Shown here: one piece after another, positions 35,651 through 44,460 of the stretch | Layout: each line of letters begins with the position of its first letter | Numbering within the stretch: position 1 is the stretch's first letter | From: Bacteroidota bacterium | GTDB taxonomy: Bacteria > Bacteroidota > Bacteroidia > Bacteroidales > Lentimicrobiaceae | NCBI GenBank assembly: GCA_023417935.1 | Contig: JAEZDY010000031.1 | Span: 1 to 64,000, forward strand | Length of the DNA stretch: 64,000 nt | Reading direction: 5' to 3' | Made by a program: the position numbers and the translations under genes | The notes under the pieces: model-generated | Seen by the model: the letters and a program-made list of their open reading frames with translations, nothing else | What the model was told of the DNA's origin: nothing | Databases searched by the model: none

Positions 35651-35735
35651 TACTATACGGTTACTATACGGTTAAACTACGGTTACTATACGGTTACTCT
35701 ACCCTTAAGGTAAAGTAACCGTATAGTAACCGTAT
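35651..35735. repeat. 11-bp repeat array folded into a long inverted repeat
   Basis: Units of 11 bp (TACTATACGGT) start at 35651, 35662, 35673 (variant) and 35684, with a degenerate one at 35695, followed by inverted units (ACCGTATAGTA) up to about 35735. The last direct units and the inverted ones form perfect 21-bp arms at 35678-35698 and 35714-35734. The 15-nt centre can itself pair (TACC with GGTA). No T run follows, so it is not a usual terminator, and it sits 14 nt after one. Eleven bp is close to one turn of DNA. Confidence 0.85.
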
Positions 35736-35862
35736 AAAATATGTATTATAACGGTAGTTTAAAAGGTAACATGACAATAAATTTGAATCAAATGTTATAA
35801 ATAGTTCTAGATTTGCATCATAATCACCTTTGTGATAAAAACAATCATTTGGAAATAAGGCC

Positions 35863-35870
35863 TACCTTTG
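35863..35870 (+). promoter_or_regulatory. -7 box (TACCTTTG) for the 808-residue T9SS protein gene
   Basis: An exact TAnnTTTG, 119 nt before the ATG, in the 412-nt spacer 35578-35989. A TTTG at 35848 is too close to act as -33. The leader contains a small hairpin (TTTACC with GGTAAA). Besides this, the terminator and the 11-bp array, nothing else is seen in the spacer. Confidence 0.4.
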
Positions 35871-35989
35871 CCCTTACAACAAACCATCTAAATAATGTGA
35901 TTTTTTACCCCATACTTTGGAGGTAAATGGTTCTTTATTTTGGGTTTTTCCTGATGCAACTCTTACTTACTAATTAATACTTAAATATT

Positions 35990-38416
35990 ATGAAAAAGTC
36001 CATTACATTGTTGTTTGCAATGGTCGCCTTGTTTGCTCAGGCGCAGTTCAGCACCCCCGGGACAGGGGTAACCTGGACACTCGATTCACTGGTTCAGAAC
36101 TCAGCAGGAGCTGTAATCTGGAACACCGATCACTATGAAATTACCACAACCATTCTGATCGCTCCCCAAGATGCTGTTAACATCCTTGAGGATGTAACAG
36201 TATTATTTCATGATCTAGCCGGTATAGAATCGGGTGGAACATTAATTATTGATGCGCCTGTTAAAGCCACTTTTACTGCTATCGATAGCTTATCAACTAA
36301 TAGGTGGCGTGGTTTTAAGCTACTTACAGATCACGTTACCCACATCAAAAATGCTGACTTACTTTTTGGTGGAGGTATCAGAGCAATTTCCGGTACCTTT
36401 ACTATTCAAGGTAGCAAATTGTATAAAACATACTACAGAAGTGGATCTACTACCGGATCATATGCTTCAGGAGCTGCACTCGATGTTTCTGGGCATGCAG
36501 TAATTACAAACTGTACTTTAACCTACAATCAACGTGGTGCAATAGCTTCAGGTTCAAATGTTGGAACTAAAGCTGTTATACGTAATAATTACATTTTTGG
36601 GAATACAACTGAAAACAGCAACAGACCTCAAATTAACATGGGGCCTGCCGGTGATGGAGACACTACCTATATTGTTGGTAACACGGTAATTGGCAATGGA
36701 GCTTTACAATCGGGTGGAATAGCCTATTCCTCATTATTAGGTGTTCCGGGAAATGTGGTAATCGATTCTAATATTGTTGATCAGAACCGCTATGGGATCA
36801 CTCTTACCGGTAGCCCTATCAATGGTGTAATTCGTTACAATACAATTACAGACAATAACATCCAGAATCTGCCAAACCTTGGTGGAAGCGGTATCAATTT
36901 AACCGCCAGCAGTGCATCATCTAATCTGGTGGCCTCACTTACAGGTAATATTATCACCGGAAACCTTTGGGGAATAACCATTGTAGGTTATCCTCAGGTA
37001 AACATGGGTAACTCTGATCCTGATAACTTCAATCCGGGTGGAAATCAGTTTTCTAACAATGGGAATGGAGGAATACTTTACGATCTGTACAACAACGGAC
37101 CAGTGGAGCAGTATGCCATGTATAATTGTTGGGGAGTAGCAACACAGGATTCAACAAGTATTGAAGGTGTCGTTTCTCATATAGTAGATGATCCGGCCCT
37201 TGGGAGGGTTAACTTCATGCCTGCATGCATGTACCAAACCGTTTTTACTGCCATTGATGAAAGTGGTACTCCGCTTGCAGGTGTTGAAATTTCTGTAGAA
37301 GGAATTGAAGGATCATTCTTGACCGATGATCAGGGAGTTGTATGGAGTATGTTGCCTCCGGGTGAGCATAACTTCACTGCCATACTTAATGGATATGCTA
37401 ATTATATCGGCACTTTTACTACAACCACAGGTACCACTGAAGTGGATTTCACCATGATCCCTATGAGTTATCAACTCAGTTTCTATGTTTATGATGAGAA
37501 TATGTCAGCTGTTGCTGAAGCAGAAATTATTGTAAATGGTGAACTTTTGTACACAGGCACTGAAGGTACGGCATCCATTCAACTCGCTAATGGAGTGTAT
37601 CCATTCACGGTTTCAAAAGAAGGGTTCTATACATATTCAGATGAGGCCCTGATCAATGATGCAAATACACAGGTTGCAGTTCAGCTAATCACCACAGCGA
37701 CACCAGTTTACACCCTTACTTTTTTAGTTACAGATCCCGAAGGCACACCACTGGCATCTGCCGGCATTGGAATAACCGGCCAGCCTGATTCACTTACTAC
37801 AGCTCCTGATGGAACCGCAAGTATTGAATTACCTGATGGAAGCTACACCTATACTGTTTCACTGCAAGGCTACATAACCGGCAACGGAACAATTGACATT
37901 AGCGGAGCCAACACAAATGAAACGGTTGTGCTTGAACCGGTAGCACCTGCGCTTTACATAGTAACCTTTAGCGTGGATTCAGAAGCTGGTTTCCTTGCCG
38001 GAGTTGAAATTACCTTAAATGATACAGTGCTCATTACTGATGAAGAGGGCACTGCTGCAATTGAGCTTCAGGATGGCGAATATCCATATGTTGCATCTGC
38101 CGAAGGATATGAACCTGTTAATGGAACTGTGACTGTTGCAGGCGCTGATGTTGAAGAAGTTATCTTCCTTGGAACAGGTGTTGAATATGCCCTGTCTGCT
38201 TCAATTAAAATATATCCTAATCCAGTTGTAAACCGTTTGTATATTGAAGGAATACCAACTGGTAAAGCCGAAATATTTACTTTGGGAGGTAATCGTTTAT
38301 TCAGCACAGAGATAAATAGCAATTCAATTGATCTGAGTCAGCTCAATGCGGGGACTTACTTGCTCCGCATTACGTTTGACGAACAGTCAGCTGTTAAGGT
38401 ATTTGTGAAACAGTAA
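35990..38416 (+). CDS. Large T9SS-exported protein: beta-helix plus four regulatory-like beta-sandwich repeats
   Basis: 808 residues. Signal peptide (to about 18), then a right-handed parallel beta-helix (about 60-405) with NNYIFGN and GNTVIGNG-type turns. Four successive CarboxypepD_reg/PEGA-like domains of about 80 residues follow (about 410-730). Each has the pattern LAGVEI, a TDxxGxxxxxL turn and a GY-containing strand such as VSLQGYITGNG. The final 75 residues are a T9SS type A sorting domain (IKIYPNPVVNRLYIEG, GTYLLRITF). It is probably a surface adhesin or polysaccharide-contact protein. No catalytic site is evident. The four tandem modules form a stalk between helix and anchor. Confidence 0.82.
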   Translation: MKKSITLLFAMVALFAQAQFSTPGTGVTWTLDSLVQNSAGAVIWNTDHYEITTTILIAPQDAVNILEDVTVLFHDLAGIESGGTLIIDAPVKATFTAIDSLSTNRWRGFKLLTDHVTHIKNADLLFGGGIRAISGTFTIQGSKLYKTYYRSGSTTGSYASGAALDVSGHAVITNCTLTYNQRGAIASGSNVGTKAVIRNNYIFGNTTENSNRPQINMGPAGDGDTTYIVGNTVIGNGALQSGGIAYSSLLGVPGNVVIDSNIVDQNRYGITLTGSPINGVIRYNTITDNNIQNLPNLGGSGINLTASSASSNLVASLTGNIITGNLWGITIVGYPQVNMGNSDPDNFNPGGNQFSNNGNGGILYDLYNNGPVEQYAMYNCWGVATQDSTSIEGVVSHIVDDPALGRVNFMPACMYQTVFTAIDESGTPLAGVEISVEGIEGSFLTDDQGVVWSMLPPGEHNFTAILNGYANYIGTFTTTTGTTEVDFTMIPMSYQLSFYVYDENMSAVAEAEIIVNGELLYTGTEGTASIQLANGVYPFTVSKEGFYTYSDEALINDANTQVAVQLITTATPVYTLTFLVTDPEGTPLASAGIGITGQPDSLTTAPDGTASIELPDGSYTYTVSLQGYITGNGTIDISGANTNETVVLEPVAPALYIVTFSVDSEAGFLAGVEITLNDTVLITDEEGTAAIELQDGEYPYVASAEGYEPVNGTVTVAGADVEEVIFLGTGVEYALSASIKIYPNPVVNRLYIEGIPTGKAEIFTLGGNRLFSTEINSNSIDLSQLNAGTYLLRITFDEQSAVKVFVKQ

Positions 38417-38437
38417 AAGCTTTTGAGAATCTTGTTT

Positions 38438-38477
38438 AATAAAAGAAAGCCGCAATTTAGCGGCTTTCTTTTATTAA
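38438..38477. terminator. Bidirectional intrinsic terminator between convergent genes
   Basis: TAATAAAAGAAAGCCGC pairs perfectly with GCGGCTTTCTTTTATTA across a short loop (about 38437-38476). A- and T-runs on both flanks let it end the + strand T9SS gene and the minus-strand PHP gene. Confidence 0.88.
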
Positions 38478-38543
38478 CATTGTAAGATCGAAATTTTAAC
38501 TCTGTTATCGTAATTTTTGAGACATTCTTAAGGTTTTCTTATC

Positions 38544-40733
38544 CTATTTTACGATGAATTTGCTAATCCCGTGTAAATGTGCTGACTGTATTTGTAATAT
38601 ATAGAGCCCTTTTTTAAATTCACCGCAGTCAATCTTATAATCATCGGCCGAATTCACAACATAGGTTCTTAATAATTGTCCTGATGAATTGAAGCACATG
38701 ATTTTATCTATTATCTGCTTGTTATCAAGTTTAACTGTAACAAAATCATTTGCAGGATTAGGATATATTATTACTTTGAGGTTCTCTGTCTTTTCTGCTG
38801 TTTGATTCATTACAACAGCATTACTGACTGATGAGCTTCTGGCTGACGAATATTCCACATGCAGTAATGCAGCCTTGGATGAAGATCCTTCATAACTTTC
38901 AGCCACTCGTTTACCTGTGCCCGTAATTATGAATGTAAGGGCTCCTGTTGACTGATAGTCAGTTCTGTTAACGATTTCCTGTAGTATATTCTTTACATCA
39001 GGTGTTTGTTGATCTGTTCCTGATGCTCCAACAGTTTTCCATCCAACCGGTACCCAGGTGATGTTGTTGGTGGTCCTCATTCTTTGTGATATATTATACT
39101 GGGCATTAGTAAAACTCTGTGAGTTGCCTGATGCTTCACCTTCAATCTTCAAGTTACAGCTTGCCGTTGATCTCTCATCTACCGTGAACTGAATATATGC
39201 ATTTGTAATTGTTGCACCTTGAGGGATTCCGGTGTTATTAAATCGCAGTCCGACCACCTGATTGCCTGTTGTTTTGGTATCGTATACGAGTTCCAGGTCA
39301 TCATTCGTCAAATTAACACTTCCCGATTTGCCTTCTTCTGCATCATCGGCACCTACTGATATTCGATGATTGATTACTACAAGACTTGGAGTTGAAACAG
39401 AAATATTTACCACAGATGAAACTGTTGATAACCCTGAATTGTCAAAAGTTTTACATATAAGTGCATAATTGCCATTCTGCACATTTGCCCAGCTGAATTC
39501 GTAAGGAGCTGTAAAATCTTCTCCTAATTTAGAAGTGCCAGCATAAAACTCAACTTTATTTATAGTTCCATCAGGATCAGAGGCTGTGGCATTAATTAGA
39601 ATCGTAGCGCCTGTATTATATTCAGCCCCGTTCACTGGTGATGTAATTTGAACTAGTGGCGGTTGGTTGGGTGGTGCTGTAATAAAGATTGGAGAGGAAA
39701 TGGCTTCATTGCCATCTGATTGGGTCACTTTCACATAATAGTAGTCGCCTGTTACCGAAGTTACATTATAAGAATAAGTTGGAGCAGCATCAGATATGAA
39801 CCAGTTGTTAATTACAGCTCCATTTTTAATTAGCTGTATTTGCGTAAATATTTCATTATCAGCATCTGTAACTGCTATGGCTACATCATAATTGCCAGCA
39901 GCCACTGAAGAGCCCATCTCAAATCCATTAATCTTAAATGACAATGCAAGATTTTTATCGATAGTTGAATAGAATCTTCGTGCAATTAATGCATTCATAA
40001 TGTCAGTGCGTGTATTAGCAGGTGCAAGAACGGCCATTCTCATTGGAGTGGCTGTTCCCCATGTTGCCGAATGATTATCGTCACTCCCGGCAGCTCCTAT
40101 TTTCCAGCCTCTGATAAGTGCTTCATCATAATAGCTTTTATTCCCATCATTGGAATAGAAACCATCATTATAATAGTAAGTACTGAAGCCATTATGGTCA
40201 TTCCATAGCTCTATACCTACAAATTTTGATGACGGTGGGTCAGTGAAATGATCATATTCAGTATATGCTAAATTGTCAGATCCCGGATGATTAAAGAAGG
40301 CAATTCCATTACGGGAATTAATCCAGGTGAGGAGAGAATTAAAACTGCCTACAGCAGGATAGCCACAGTAATCAGTTGTGTTAAAGACCGATACATGGCC
40401 ATAACTCCAGAAACTCGACCACTCAAAACCATAGAAGGTTGTATAAACTCCTTCAATGTTGGCATTGTTTGCCGCTGATTTGATGTTGTTCCATTCGGTT
40501 GATGATAAGAGCTCACCATGATCAGACAACCCGAAAAAATCTTGTTGGCCGATCTCCTGGGCATATTGATAAGCCTGGGTGGGTGTTCCCTGTCCGTCAG
40601 AGTAACCTGTATGGTTATGGAGGCTTCCATAATATACATTGTAACCACCGATAGCTATTTGTGCACATGTAGTTACAATACCAAAATGAAAAAGGAATCC
40701 CCCCAGGAGCAGAATGTGAATGATTTTTTTCAT
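38544..40733 (-). CDS. Exported PHP-type metallohydrolase with T9SS sorting domain (CehA/McbA-like)
   Basis: 729 residues. Signal peptide to about 24. A PHP/CehA-like metal-dependent hydrolase domain (about 33-290) has YYGSLHNHTGYSDG (HxH metal pair), GLSDHGE, FNHPGS and GAAGSDDNHS. A beta domain (about 290-345), an Ig-like Big_7 module (about 352-445: PPLVQITSPVNGAEY) and a DNRLRE/CBM-like beta-sandwich (about 455-640) follow. A T9SS type A domain (VIIYPNPANDFVTVKL) closes it. PHP enzymes hydrolyse phosphoesters; an extracellular, surface-bound one could scavenge phosphate. The metal ligands appear intact; the substrate is unknown. It is a single gene on the minus strand. Confidence 0.85.
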   Translation of the reverse strand: MKKIIHILLLGGFLFHFGIVTTCAQIAIGGYNVYYGSLHNHTGYSDGQGTPTQAYQYAQEIGQQDFFGLSDHGELLSSTEWNNIKSAANNANIEGVYTTFYGFEWSSFWSYGHVSVFNTTDYCGYPAVGSFNSLLTWINSRNGIAFFNHPGSDNLAYTEYDHFTDPPSSKFVGIELWNDHNGFSTYYYNDGFYSNDGNKSYYDEALIRGWKIGAAGSDDNHSATWGTATPMRMAVLAPANTRTDIMNALIARRFYSTIDKNLALSFKINGFEMGSSVAAGNYDVAIAVTDADNEIFTQIQLIKNGAVINNWFISDAAPTYSYNVTSVTGDYYYVKVTQSDGNEAISSPIFITAPPNQPPLVQITSPVNGAEYNTGATILINATASDPDGTINKVEFYAGTSKLGEDFTAPYEFSWANVQNGNYALICKTFDNSGLSTVSSVVNISVSTPSLVVINHRISVGADDAEEGKSGSVNLTNDDLELVYDTKTTGNQVVGLRFNNTGIPQGATITNAYIQFTVDERSTASCNLKIEGEASGNSQSFTNAQYNISQRMRTTNNITWVPVGWKTVGASGTDQQTPDVKNILQEIVNRTDYQSTGALTFIITGTGKRVAESYEGSSSKAALLHVEYSSARSSSVSNAVVMNQTAEKTENLKVIIYPNPANDFVTVKLDNKQIIDKIMCFNSSGQLLRTYVVNSADDYKIDCGEFKKGLYILQIQSAHLHGISKFIVK

Positions 40734-41004
40734 ATGCTTAATTTTAAGGTCCTATGTAAAACAAGTTAACCAACTGCATGTGGTTATACAGTGCTTTTCA
40801 TTTTACATGGCGAGGGGGGTAATTTTCCAGGTATATAAAATTACTACAATAATCAGGCGATTGCAAGTATAATTTCTAAAATAAATACTGGTGAATATTT
40901 AGGTTTTTCACCCACTGTGGCGGAGAGCTATACATAAAACCAATTGACATGTTGGAGATTGACACCTTGCTACGGTTACTTTTGGTGGATAAGGCCGATA
41001 TATT

Positions 41005-42468
41005 CTATTGCGCAGATTGTTGTCTTATGCGCAAAATCATCAATCCGATGAAAGTAATTATGCCATTGAGAATTAAAAGTTCAAATCCGAATCTATATCC
41101 AAACCAAGCATGTGAGTTGTCACTTAGGATGTAGCAAATAATGGGTGAAAGAACAGCAATAATAGGTACCCACTTGTCTTTTACCTTGAACTTTGTGAAA
41201 AGGCCAAAAGAATACAAACCTAACAAGGGTCCATATGTATATCCTGCAATTGTGAATAACTTATCGATTAATGCTTTGTCGTAGAAAGATCTAAAAGCGA
41301 TGATAACACCTAACATTAAGACCGCAAAGCCGAGGTGAACCATATACCTGATATTCGTTTTCTTTTTCTCAGAAAGTTTTTGATTATCATGTAGTCCTAG
41401 AAAGTCAATACTAAACGATGTTGTCAGTGAGGTCAAAGCACCATCAGCACTCGGAAAAGCGGCGGAAATCAAGCCAATAAAGAAGATCAATCCTGCTATG
41501 GGTCCCAAATACTTAATAGCAATTGTAGGGAATATATCGTCTGAACTTGCAAGTGTGCTTAAATCAATGCCTTTTTCAGTAGCATAAATATGCAACGCCG
41601 CACCCAGAAATAAAAAGATGAAGTTTGCTGCAACAATTATAAAACTAAAAGTAATCATGTTCTTTTTGGCATCGCCAATATTTCTGCAACTTAAATTCTT
41701 TTGCATCATCTCCTGGTCAAGTCCGGTCATTACAATTGTAATAAAAATGCCACTTAAAAACTGTTTCAGGAAATTATTCCTTGCTGCCCAGTCAGTAACA
41801 ACCATATTAGAGTAATCACTCTTAAAAACTCGGTTAACAAGTTCAGTAAAGCTAAAATCAAGATCTTTTGAAATTAAAACTATTGAGAGAACTAGTGCCA
41901 GCAACATGAAGGTAGTCTGCAATGTGTCAGTCCAAATGATTGTTTTTATACCACCTTTGAAAGTATAAAGGATAATAAGGGAAATGAAAATAACTACGGT
42001 TAGCCAGAAAGGGAAACCCCACGCATCGAATACAAAATGTTGAAGAACATAAACAATCAGGAACATACGCAAAGAAGCTCCTAATACTCGTGAAAGTATA
42101 AAATAAAATGCCCCTGTTTTATACGACCAGAATCCAAAGCGCTGATCAAGATACGTATAAATTGATGTCAGATTAAGCCTGTAGTATAGAGGTAAAAGGA
42201 CATTAGCAATGATTATATAACCAAAGAAATATCCAAGAACTACCATGAAATAAGAAAACTGGCTTGTTCCAACCCAGCCAGGTACAGACATAAACGTAAC
42301 ACCCGACATGGAAGCACCTATCATTCCATATGCCACCACAAACCATGGTGATCGCTTATTACCGATAAAAAACCCTTCGCTATTTGCTTTTCGGGCAGTA
42401 ATAAAGGTTATCAGGAATAGGACGAGGGTATAAACCAAAAATGAAATCAGTAGAATAGAAGGGGACAC
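41005..42468 (-). CDS. Sodium:solute symporter (SSS family)
   Basis: 487 residues, about 13 transmembrane segments. Family marks are the N-terminal GWVGTSQFSYFMVV, SRVLGASLRMFLIVYVLQ, the conserved GGIKTIIWTDTLQ of SSS transporters, and SADGALTSLTTSFSID in the Na2-site region. Substrates in this family include sugars, amino acids, nucleosides and vitamins; none can be assigned. The start codon is GTG (42466-42468), with a TAACTTTG box 17 nt before it. The gene diverges from the pirin operon. The 271-nt spacer downstream (40734-41004) shows nothing recognisable. Confidence 0.88.
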   Translation of the reverse strand: MSPSILLISFLVYTLVLFLITFITARKANSEGFFIGNKRSPWFVVAYGMIGASMSGVTFMSVPGWVGTSQFSYFMVVLGYFFGYIIIANVLLPLYYRLNLTSIYTYLDQRFGFWSYKTGAFYFILSRVLGASLRMFLIVYVLQHFVFDAWGFPFWLTVVIFISLIILYTFKGGIKTIIWTDTLQTTFMLLALVLSIVLISKDLDFSFTELVNRVFKSDYSNMVVTDWAARNNFLKQFLSGIFITIVMTGLDQEMMQKNLSCRNIGDAKKNMITFSFIIVAANFIFLFLGAALHIYATEKGIDLSTLASSDDIFPTIAIKYLGPIAGLIFFIGLISAAFPSADGALTSLTTSFSIDFLGLHDNQKLSEKKKTNIRYMVHLGFAVLMLGVIIAFRSFYDKALIDKLFTIAGYTYGPLLGLYSFGLFTKFKVKDKWVPIIAVLSPIICYILSDNSHAWFGYRFGFELLILNGIITFIGLMILRIRQQSAQ

Positions 42469-42485
42469 AGACGATGATTTTTGTG

Positions 42486-42493
42486 CAAAGTTA
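42486..42493 (-). promoter_or_regulatory. -7 box (TAACTTTG) for the symporter gene
   Basis: An exact TAnnTTTG on the minus strand, 17 nt before the GTG start. No -33 box at ideal spacing. Confidence 0.45.
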
Positions 42494-42642
42494 GTATTTA
42501 GCTTGAATGCTTAATATATTGTTTCAGTTTCAGAACTTTTTCAGAATAACAAATTGCAAAATAGCGATTAATAATACGACCTGACATCATAATTTGTAAT
42601 GATTTAATATACCTCAAGGTTAAGGTTTTTACCAAAATTGAT

Positions 42643-42650
42643 TAACTTTG
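42643..42650 (+). promoter_or_regulatory. -7 box (TAACTTTG) at the head of the pirin-to-sulfotransferase operon
   Basis: An exact TAnnTTTG, 12 nt before ATG 42663. A TTG at 42648 in frame with pirin lies inside this box and so is not a start codon. A clear -33 TTTG is lacking. It is the only promoter-like site I find before the seven-gene operon. Confidence 0.5.
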
Positions 42651-42662
42651 TGTATAACGACT

Positions 42663-43583
42663 ATGAGTATGCTCGATTTAGTTATTCATTCAAGGGAGGC
42701 ATCGATCAGTAAAACTGTAAAAGTAAAGCGTATCCTTCCATTTCGATTAAGGAGAATGATCGGCCCTTTTATCTTTATGGATCATGCTGGCCCAATTTCT
42801 AATGTACCTGCCGAACCTCATGCAATGGATGTATTGCCGCATCCTCATATAGGCCTTTCAACTGTGACTTATCTTTTTGGCGGACAAGTTACACACAGAG
42901 ACAGTTTGGGTGTTGAACAGATTATCAGGCCTGGTGAAGTCAATTGGATGACAGCAGGAAAGGGCATTGCCCACTCTGAAAGATTTGAGGACGCTTCAGT
43001 TTTCAAAGGAGAGCTTGAGATGATACAAACCTGGGTTGCACTACCTGAAAAAGATGAAGAAACGGAACCCTCTTTTCATAACTACACCTCATCGCAACTT
43101 CCAATTTTTACTGATAAAGGAATTTGGATGCGGCTGATAGCCGGTACTGCGTATGGATTAAACAACAACGTTAGAACTCATTCGCCACTGTTTTATCTGC
43201 ATGTTGTGCTGGCTAAAGGATCAAAACTCGATCTTCCAAAAGAACACTCAGAACGAGGACTATATATAACAAAAGGCAGCGTTGAGTTATCAGGAACGAC
43301 CTATTTAAATGGACAGATGTTGGTTTTTAAGAAAGGTGTTGATCCTGTTATAATGGCCAACGAAGATGCAACACTTATGCTTTGCGGTGGTGAACCTTTA
43401 GGTGAAAGATTTATATGGTGGAATTTTGTTTCCTCACGCAAAGAACGAATTGAGCAGGCAAAGGAAGATTGGAAAGAAGGAAGAATTAAGTTGCCACCGA
43501 AGGATAATAAAGAATTCATTCCCCTGCCTGAAAATTTCTCTCCACCATCGCGAAGTTCTCCTCGGGCAGAGCCGCTTTCATAG
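42663..43583 (+). CDS. Pirin-family bicupin
   Basis: About 306 residues, two cupin domains, the usual pirin size. The metal-binding set is present in the N-terminal cupin: HPHIGLSTVTYLF (two His) and GKGIAHSERFE (His and Glu). Pirins are iron-binding cytosolic proteins, some with quercetinase activity; their physiological role in bacteria is poorly fixed. ATG 42663 or 42669 is the start. The stop is 7 nt before the next gene, so it is the first member of a seven-gene operon leading to isoprenoid-like, transport and sulfotransferase genes. It may be a redox sensor or an accessory oxygenase for that pathway (inference). Confidence 0.85.
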   Translation: MSMLDLVIHSREASISKTVKVKRILPFRLRRMIGPFIFMDHAGPISNVPAEPHAMDVLPHPHIGLSTVTYLFGGQVTHRDSLGVEQIIRPGEVNWMTAGKGIAHSERFEDASVFKGELEMIQTWVALPEKDEETEPSFHNYTSSQLPIFTDKGIWMRLIAGTAYGLNNNVRTHSPLFYLHVVLAKGSKLDLPKEHSERGLYITKGSVELSGTTYLNGQMLVFKKGVDPVIMANEDATLMLCGGEPLGERFIWWNFVSSRKERIEQAKEDWKEGRIKLPPKDNKEFIPLPENFSPPSRSSPRAEPLS

Positions 43584-43590
43584 GCTTTAA

Positions 43591-44460
43591 ATGATTCATA
43601 TGAGTATCGGACAACAGGCCAAACAGATGCGCTTAAGGATATACCACCACATGCTCAAAACACGTGGGTGGAAATACAGGTCATTCCTACGATATCTCCG
43701 TTTCTTTAAATATATTGCAATTGCTCCGGTTAGAGGAGAATTCCTTGAATCATATTATGTTTTAATGCGTTACCTGGATGATGTGGTAGATGGTGATATT
43801 GCGCTACCAACCGGATATACTGATGAAAGCAATTATATCATAAGCAAAATTAAATTTTCACACAATCCGAAAGATCCGGAGGATGAGGTTGATTATCTTA
43901 TGCTTCATTGCTTTCAGTTAGCTGAAAAGTTTGGAAAGAATTTTCAGGAAGAAACCAGCGATATCCTTGAATCACTGCTGTTTGATGCCAAAAGAAGGAA
44001 TAAATGGATTATTTACTCAAGAGAAGAGCTTACATGGCACTTCCATGTTTTGGATATAAGGGGAACCATTCGTGCTACTCTTAAAATTTTCAATGACGAC
44101 CCACAGAAATACACCCTTTTGGAGCCCCTTGGTAATGCATGCCGTTATCAATATGATATAGAGGATTTTGAGGATGATATTGCTGCCGGTTACATCAATA
44201 TTCCGTTGGAGGATTGTGAGCAGTCTGGTATCGTCAAGGAAGATCTGGTAAATAAGCTTTCTCCCAAAGTAAACGCCTGGCTTCATCACCATGCAACAGA
44301 TGGTATTGATTTACTGAATGAACATCATGACATTTTATCAGGAGGGCACTTCTCTTTATTTGAAAGACTTGTGTTTAAGTATGTTTATGAAAATCCAGCC
44401 CGAAAGGTCTTTCTAAAACAGATTTCAAAAAGGCAAACTGACACAAAACCTGAAATATGA
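43591..44460 (+). CDS. Squalene/phytoene-synthase-like protein (all-alpha isoprenoid synthase fold)
   Basis: 289 residues, mostly helical. It carries both aspartate-rich motifs expected of a trans-isoprenyl diphosphate head-to-head synthase. The first is YLDDVVDGD (DDxxD, about 63-67). The second is YDIEDFEDDIAAGYINIP (about 188-205), where D192xxxD196xxxG matches the DxxxDxxxGR of phytoene/squalene synthases, with Tyr in place of the Arg. The sequence is divergent elsewhere, so the product is unknown. Substrates would be prenyl diphosphates such as FPP or GGPP. It is second in the operon; its TGA overlaps the next ATG by 4 nt. A start at ATG 43600 is possible. Confidence 0.7.
   Translation: MIHMSIGQQAKQMRLRIYHHMLKTRGWKYRSFLRYLRFFKYIAIAPVRGEFLESYYVLMRYLDDVVDGDIALPTGYTDESNYIISKIKFSHNPKDPEDEVDYLMLHCFQLAEKFGKNFQEETSDILESLLFDAKRRNKWIIYSREELTWHFHVLDIRGTIRATLKIFNDDPQKYTLLEPLGNACRYQYDIEDFEDDIAAGYINIPLEDCEQSGIVKEDLVNKLSPKVNAWLHHHATDGIDLLNEHHDILSGGHFSLFERLVFKYVYENPARKVFLKQISKRQTDTKPEI

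Noticed and set aside
35678..35734. Invertible promoter or phase-variable switch flanked by inverted repeats
   Set aside because: The arms are only 15 bp apart, leaving no room for a promoter, and no invertase gene lies in the window.
42648..42662. TTG start for pirin at 42648
   Set aside because: The codon lies within the TAACTTTG -7 box; ATG 42663 or 42669 is the realistic start.
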